Source of the DNA: Sipunculus nudus
Taxonomy: Eukaryota; Annelida; Sipuncula; Golfingiida; Sipunculidae
Direction: 5' to 3'
NCBI GenBank assembly: GCA_026874595.1
Contig: CM049306.1
Location: 32,069,019-32,133,018 of the forward strand
Length of the DNA: 64,000 nucleotides
Shown here: one piece after another, positions 60,270-64,000 of the stretch
How positions within the stretch are numbered: position 1 is the stretch's first letter
How the letters are laid out: the number at the start of each line of letters is the position of its first letter
Notes under the pieces: generated by a model
What the model was told of the DNA's origin: nothing
Seen by the model: the letters and a program-made list of their open reading frames with translations, nothing else
Databases searched by the model: none
Made by a program: the position numbers and the translations under genes

Positions 60270-60640
60270 CAGCGGCATAATACGCTTTATTCCCTTTAAT
60301 TACACATGGAACCAGCTGTAAGTGTAACTTTTGCGCATACATACACTCAATTCTTAGACTTTCAATACCTGGGTGTCCTGCCTTGATCGTTTTAATATTG
60401 AGAATAAATGTAAAATTACAGGCAAACACACTGTGTTCCAGGAAAGTTTCAAGTTTCCTTTTTGTATTTACAGGTAATAAAATACAATGATCAAATTTTA
60501 AATGTTATTTTATTTTTGCATTTCAATTAAATTAATTGTATCTTTCGTCTAATTTTGGCATTAATTTGAATCATTGATGTAAATTGCAATACCAGTTTCA
60601 TACTTCTTTATACTAAATATTTCCGATCATGATGTCACTC
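60270..60640. other. Unassigned DNA 3' of paralog 2
   Basis: AT-rich; carries the candidate polyadenylation signal noted separately. Confidence 0.35.
60509..60514 (-). terminator. Candidate polyadenylation signal of paralog 2
   Basis: AATAAA on the minus strand about 135 nt beyond the TGA, in a plausible 3' UTR position. Confidence 0.35.
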
Positions 60641-60647
60641 TGGTGTC

Positions 60648-62055
60648 TCAGTGTTTTATTGGCTGCAGTAAGGTGTAAGAAGCGTCTCGATATTGTCCTC
60701 CATATAGGACACTGGTAGTCAAGGCTACGGGCGTGAATCCATCCGCAGCAAAAACCAGGTGTGGGCGTTCACGACGCCCAAAGGCGAATGTGGCGCCATC
60801 TGTAAATCTGAGAAAGATTACCATACGCTCTGCCGCTGAATGCCACGTGAGACCATCTCTGCTGAAAGCATGGGACCCACAGTCACTCAAGTCCCAGGTT
60901 GGAAACCCGTTATGAAAGATGGCGTGGAAATTACCATCCCCATCCATGTACAAGAACGGATCTTCGACGCCATTTCCTGGCAAGAACGGGAAAGCGTCAC
61001 CATGGTGTTCTATGTAAGTGGATGGATTTCTCTAGTCACTGGCCGTCACCAAATGCATTCTAGAACCAACAAACGGCAGCGGATTGCCTTGTACGTACCT
61101 TGTAAAACCGACCAAAGTTCCGTTCGGAAGAACGACAGCGGCAAAATTTGTGTCCATACTTCGTAAGCCGCCAAACAGCTTAACCGGGGTGGACCATGGT
61201 CCATTTGGTGTCAGTGCGTAACTCATATACTGCTGGAACAGTGCATTTGTTGGTAGTTTACAGTCAGGACCTGTGGACCCATCTGTACAGTTACAAAGAG
61301 GCATTGCTTAATGGTTTTCAGACCACATAATGACGTACTCTCCCTTATTCCCACGAATGGCGTCCGGTTCGTGAGCAAACGGGGCTCGTACCACCCCCAC
61401 GCGATCGTATTTACCGTCAGCAGTTTTTGACATTGCGTGAACTACCTGACTGTTTAGCGTCCATCAGTTGATCCCGCAGTGGTTACGCATCTCGGCCAGG
61501 TACATATGGTACGACCCATCTTTATCATCCCTGAGCACCGCCCCGCCCCAGCTGGACACGTTCCGTCCGTTCTCCATGTAGTGGTAGCCAGACGCCCTGT
61601 CGACTGGCAACAGGTTCAGCTGACCACAACGTGGACCACTCCAGGCTGTACGGCAGCGACATCGACCGTTCGACATGCACGCTCCGTTCAAGCTGCAATC
61701 CATGTCACTCTCACACGGCCACAATTAATACGCGTCCACTGTACACGTGGTCTTCTGCTTTTGGTGACCATATTGGGTCACCTACGACGCCGTAACAATG
61801 TTTCGCGTCGGGACCTACAAGCTTTTCAGAGTGGTAAACAAAGGAATAGCATCTCCTGTCGATGACTTTCACGCATGCCATAAAGCATTCGTTGGTGGAA
61901 TTCACGTTACCGAGGTAACGTACAGACCCGACACTTTTGTCAGGGTTTGGGACAGCACCGAAAATATTGTTATACCCCTGGTACAGCTCAACAGGGGGCA
62001 CTGCTGTAACCACATGAACAAGTCCAAGGGCAAGAATCAGCCTGAAGTCAACCAT
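60648..62055 (-). pseudogene. PAN-EGF-beta-propeller gene, paralog 2
   Basis: The ATG at 62053-62055 starts a signal peptide (VDFRLILALGLVHVVTAVPP). A PAN/apple-like segment follows (ECFMACVKV, CYSFVYH, KHCYGVVGDPIW), then a six-Cys EGF module and the propeller to TGA at 60648-60650. The whole would be about 467 residues in one exon. Lesions: a 4-nt AATT insertion near 61723-61729 (SGRVLIVAV then stop, where paralog 1 reads SGRVLWPCESD); TGA at 61464-61466 in place of Ser; TAA at 61308-61310 where paralog 1 has Tyr; TAG at 61032-61034 in place of Trp. Everything after the insertion stays in one frame, so decay is recent. The parent function would be a secreted or matrix glycoprotein with a possible glycan-acting propeller. 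Lack of introns in both copies allows either an intronless family or an old retrocopy. Confidence 0.8.
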
Positions 62056-62059
62056 CTTT

Positions 62060-63680
62060 GAACAGACTTGTGATCAACTAAAACAGTTAAGTACCATAGA
62101 AGCTGGAACCAAAGTAAGACACCATGCATTTGTGCATATCAAATAAAGTGCAGGCCTATCAATAAATTAGCATTGATAGAATGGCATGACTGATGTAATT
62201 TGCATTGATTGGTGTCCAAATGCTATCAGATTCATTCATTCATTCGTATTGATAAATTTCGTGTTCATGCACGGGTACCACATCTCCAAAATAAAGACAA
62301 GATAAATTACGAGGATCAAAGATAAACATGATACTTAACCAAATATAAGTTGATCAATTCCGCTCCTAGAGTAGCCACGTATAACTGAATGATCAACTTC
62401 AAATATATAGATTTCTGAGTCAACATGTGTGATAAACGTGATAAGACAATGATGATAATCAAATCAGTCTTTATCCGTAACCGCCCACAGACTCCCTGTC
62501 ACGATTTCTGTTTTTGAATTATATAAATCGGTCAACTCGTGATCATTAGACTTTAATGACAATGATATACAATCTTATCTGCAAGTTTAATTGCTTTATA
62601 ACCATTTAGTACCATCGGTCATATGTGTTGATTAGGCCATTTAGTCTTATAAATCGCTTCTCTCTCCCCCCTCTCTCTCTCATACACCTCATATCTCATT
62701 TTGACGTGATACCTTAATATAATTATAAATTTAAAGGCTCAAAATTTGCACAAGGATAGTCGGAATTTGTCCGGCAGAAAAAAACTGACTGACGCTTAAA
62801 TTTTTTTACAGGGCCTGGTTCGAGGTCTCGCTAGAGTCCTAAAATATTTTATCTGCTGCACATAACAAGACTGATCGCGTTATATAGTTATTTCCCATAC
62901 TTTACTTTCTTAAATATATTATCAATTTAAACGTTCTATAATAAAAATTGTGGTTCAGTGAAATACTCCGTGGAGGGTAAATAATCTGCATTTTCTGACT
63001 CCACTGTCCGGTAGAATCCTTAGCATTTTCAAGCTCTGCAGTGTATTTGTGTCTTGGCAGTTTATTATCCTGAGGAAAAATCCTTTAAAAATTATTTCTT
63101 CACATACAGTAATTGATCTGTTCTTTCTGGGAATAGGGCTGTCATGAAAAGGGAACTTTAAAAGATATGTGTAGCAATCTGTCAGGCACTTGGACACACA
63201 TCTAGATTAATATAAGCTATTTAGCTCACAAAAAGATATGAGTTTACCATAATTCATTCGGACTTATTCTAGTTTTGTTTTTAATCAAGAGCAGCCTACC
63301 TAATTCTCACCTCTTTTATTCTGTACTTTGATTATATGTCGACTGAATAGATAAATGTTCTGTAATAACTAATAACTGTGAATTAAGAAAGAATCATCTG
63401 ATTTTATATTGAATGTTTTATGTTTTCTATACTCATTTGCCTTTTCACAGTGCGTATATACAGAAACCTCGGCGTAGACAAGACACACCGTAGACGAAAA
63501 TACATGTGTCGTATATAAATAGAACTACAGGGGTTAATGTAACTTATACATCTCCTAAATCTTCAACATTAGATGACCCTAAACAGAATTGAAAATAATT
63601 CGGGCAATGTCGCAAGTCAAACGGATAATGGTATTTTTAATTCTTTGATTGACGATCAAATACAAGAGCTTGTTACCTGT
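62060..63680. other. Unassigned DNA 5' of paralog 2
   Basis: Should include the promoter of paralog 2, but no clear TATA box or initiator is seen. A CT tract lies at 62661-62690. Confidence 0.35.
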
Positions 63681-63684
63681 GCAT

Positions 63685-63718
63685 CTCTCTCTGTCTCTCT
63701 CTCTCTCTCCCTCTCGCT

Positions 63719-63750
<32 letters not shown>

Positions 63751-63755
63751 CTCAC
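63685..63755. repeat. Compound (CT)n(CA)n microsatellite
   Basis: CT-rich run followed directly by CA repeats with a few interruptions. Confidence 0.95.
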
Positions 63756-64000
63756 ACTCACACATGCACACAAGTGTCTATAGTATTTATAGAATTTCTT
63801 TCGCAATCCTCTCTTGAACCCTACTCTGAAGTTGTCATTTGGTGCTGGGGAGCTGGTGGCAAAATCAGAAAGCAATACAATTACTGCATTTTTATTTCAT
63901 GCCAAACATCTAAATTTTCATTGATAAAGCGCAAGTTATCATGCACAATTAAATTTGCAAATTTAATTTGCAGACATACAAAAATTGGATGAAAAAAAAC

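Noticed and set aside
1-64000. CRISPR array, operon or bacterial defence system
   Set aside because: Repeats lack CRISPR spacer structure, genes have introns and animal domains, and no prokaryotic gene order is present.

Overview
This is an AT-rich, intron-rich, repeat-crowded animal nuclear region. Several things point to a lophotrochozoan, most likely a marine mollusc such as a bivalve: the paralogous PAN/EGF/beta-propeller genes, L2/CR1-like LINEs, tRNA-derived SINEs with a common molluscan tail, many TIR and foldback elements, and about 20 (TA)n tracts. The species cannot be fixed from sequence alone. No prokaryotic features are present.

Coding content is sparse and all recognisable genes lie on the minus strand. 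(1) Three exons at 30.1-25.4 kb (30096-29963, 28473-28297, 25823-25420) with matching phase-1 junctions form the 3' part of a type I membrane protein gene. It has an LDL-receptor class A module, one transmembrane helix, a cytoplasmic tail with two PPPY motifs and a C-terminal class I PDZ-like motif. Its 5' part was not found. (2) Two intronless tandem paralogs (54.9-56.4 kb and 60.6-62.1 kb) encode a secreted PAN/apple + EGF + five-bladed propeller (GH43/GH32-like) protein. The downstream-coordinate copy keeps a signal peptide but has a 4-nt insertion and three nonsense codons. The other copy has a 1-nt deletion and lacks a signal peptide, with a palindromic MITE directly at its 5' edge. The two copies are nearly identical over about 250 bp and clearly diverged elsewhere, which suggests gene conversion. 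(3) A possible BIR-domain remnant lies between them.

The rest is mainly mobile DNA. 0-1.3 kb: decayed pogo/Tigger transposase. 2.1-2.7 kb: 38-bp minisatellite. 2.9-3.6 kb: tandem duplication. 7.7-7.9 kb: palindromic MITE. 8.5-10.1 kb: element with a 149-bp satellite core. 10.25-10.5 kb: widespread short repeat. 10.9-13.2 kb: decayed LINE. 15.5-18.4 kb: large foldback element abutted by an LTR-like repeat (18.4-19.1 kb), whose second copy lies inverted at 46.1-46.7 kb. 26.3, 46.8 and 48.4 kb: one SINE family. 36.3-37.6 kb: 1.3-kb element with ~150-bp inverted ends. 43.5-45.3 kb: internally deleted and duplicated LINE. 52.3-54.0 kb: Helitron-like element with a textbook 3' hairpin and CTAG end. 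58.6-58.9 kb: TIR element containing a (TA)n tract.

I did not find a convincing new defence or enzymatic system. The most interesting items are the mosaic paralog pair, the membrane-receptor gene with an LDLa module lacking its first and third cysteines, and the several foldback families that recur within this one window.
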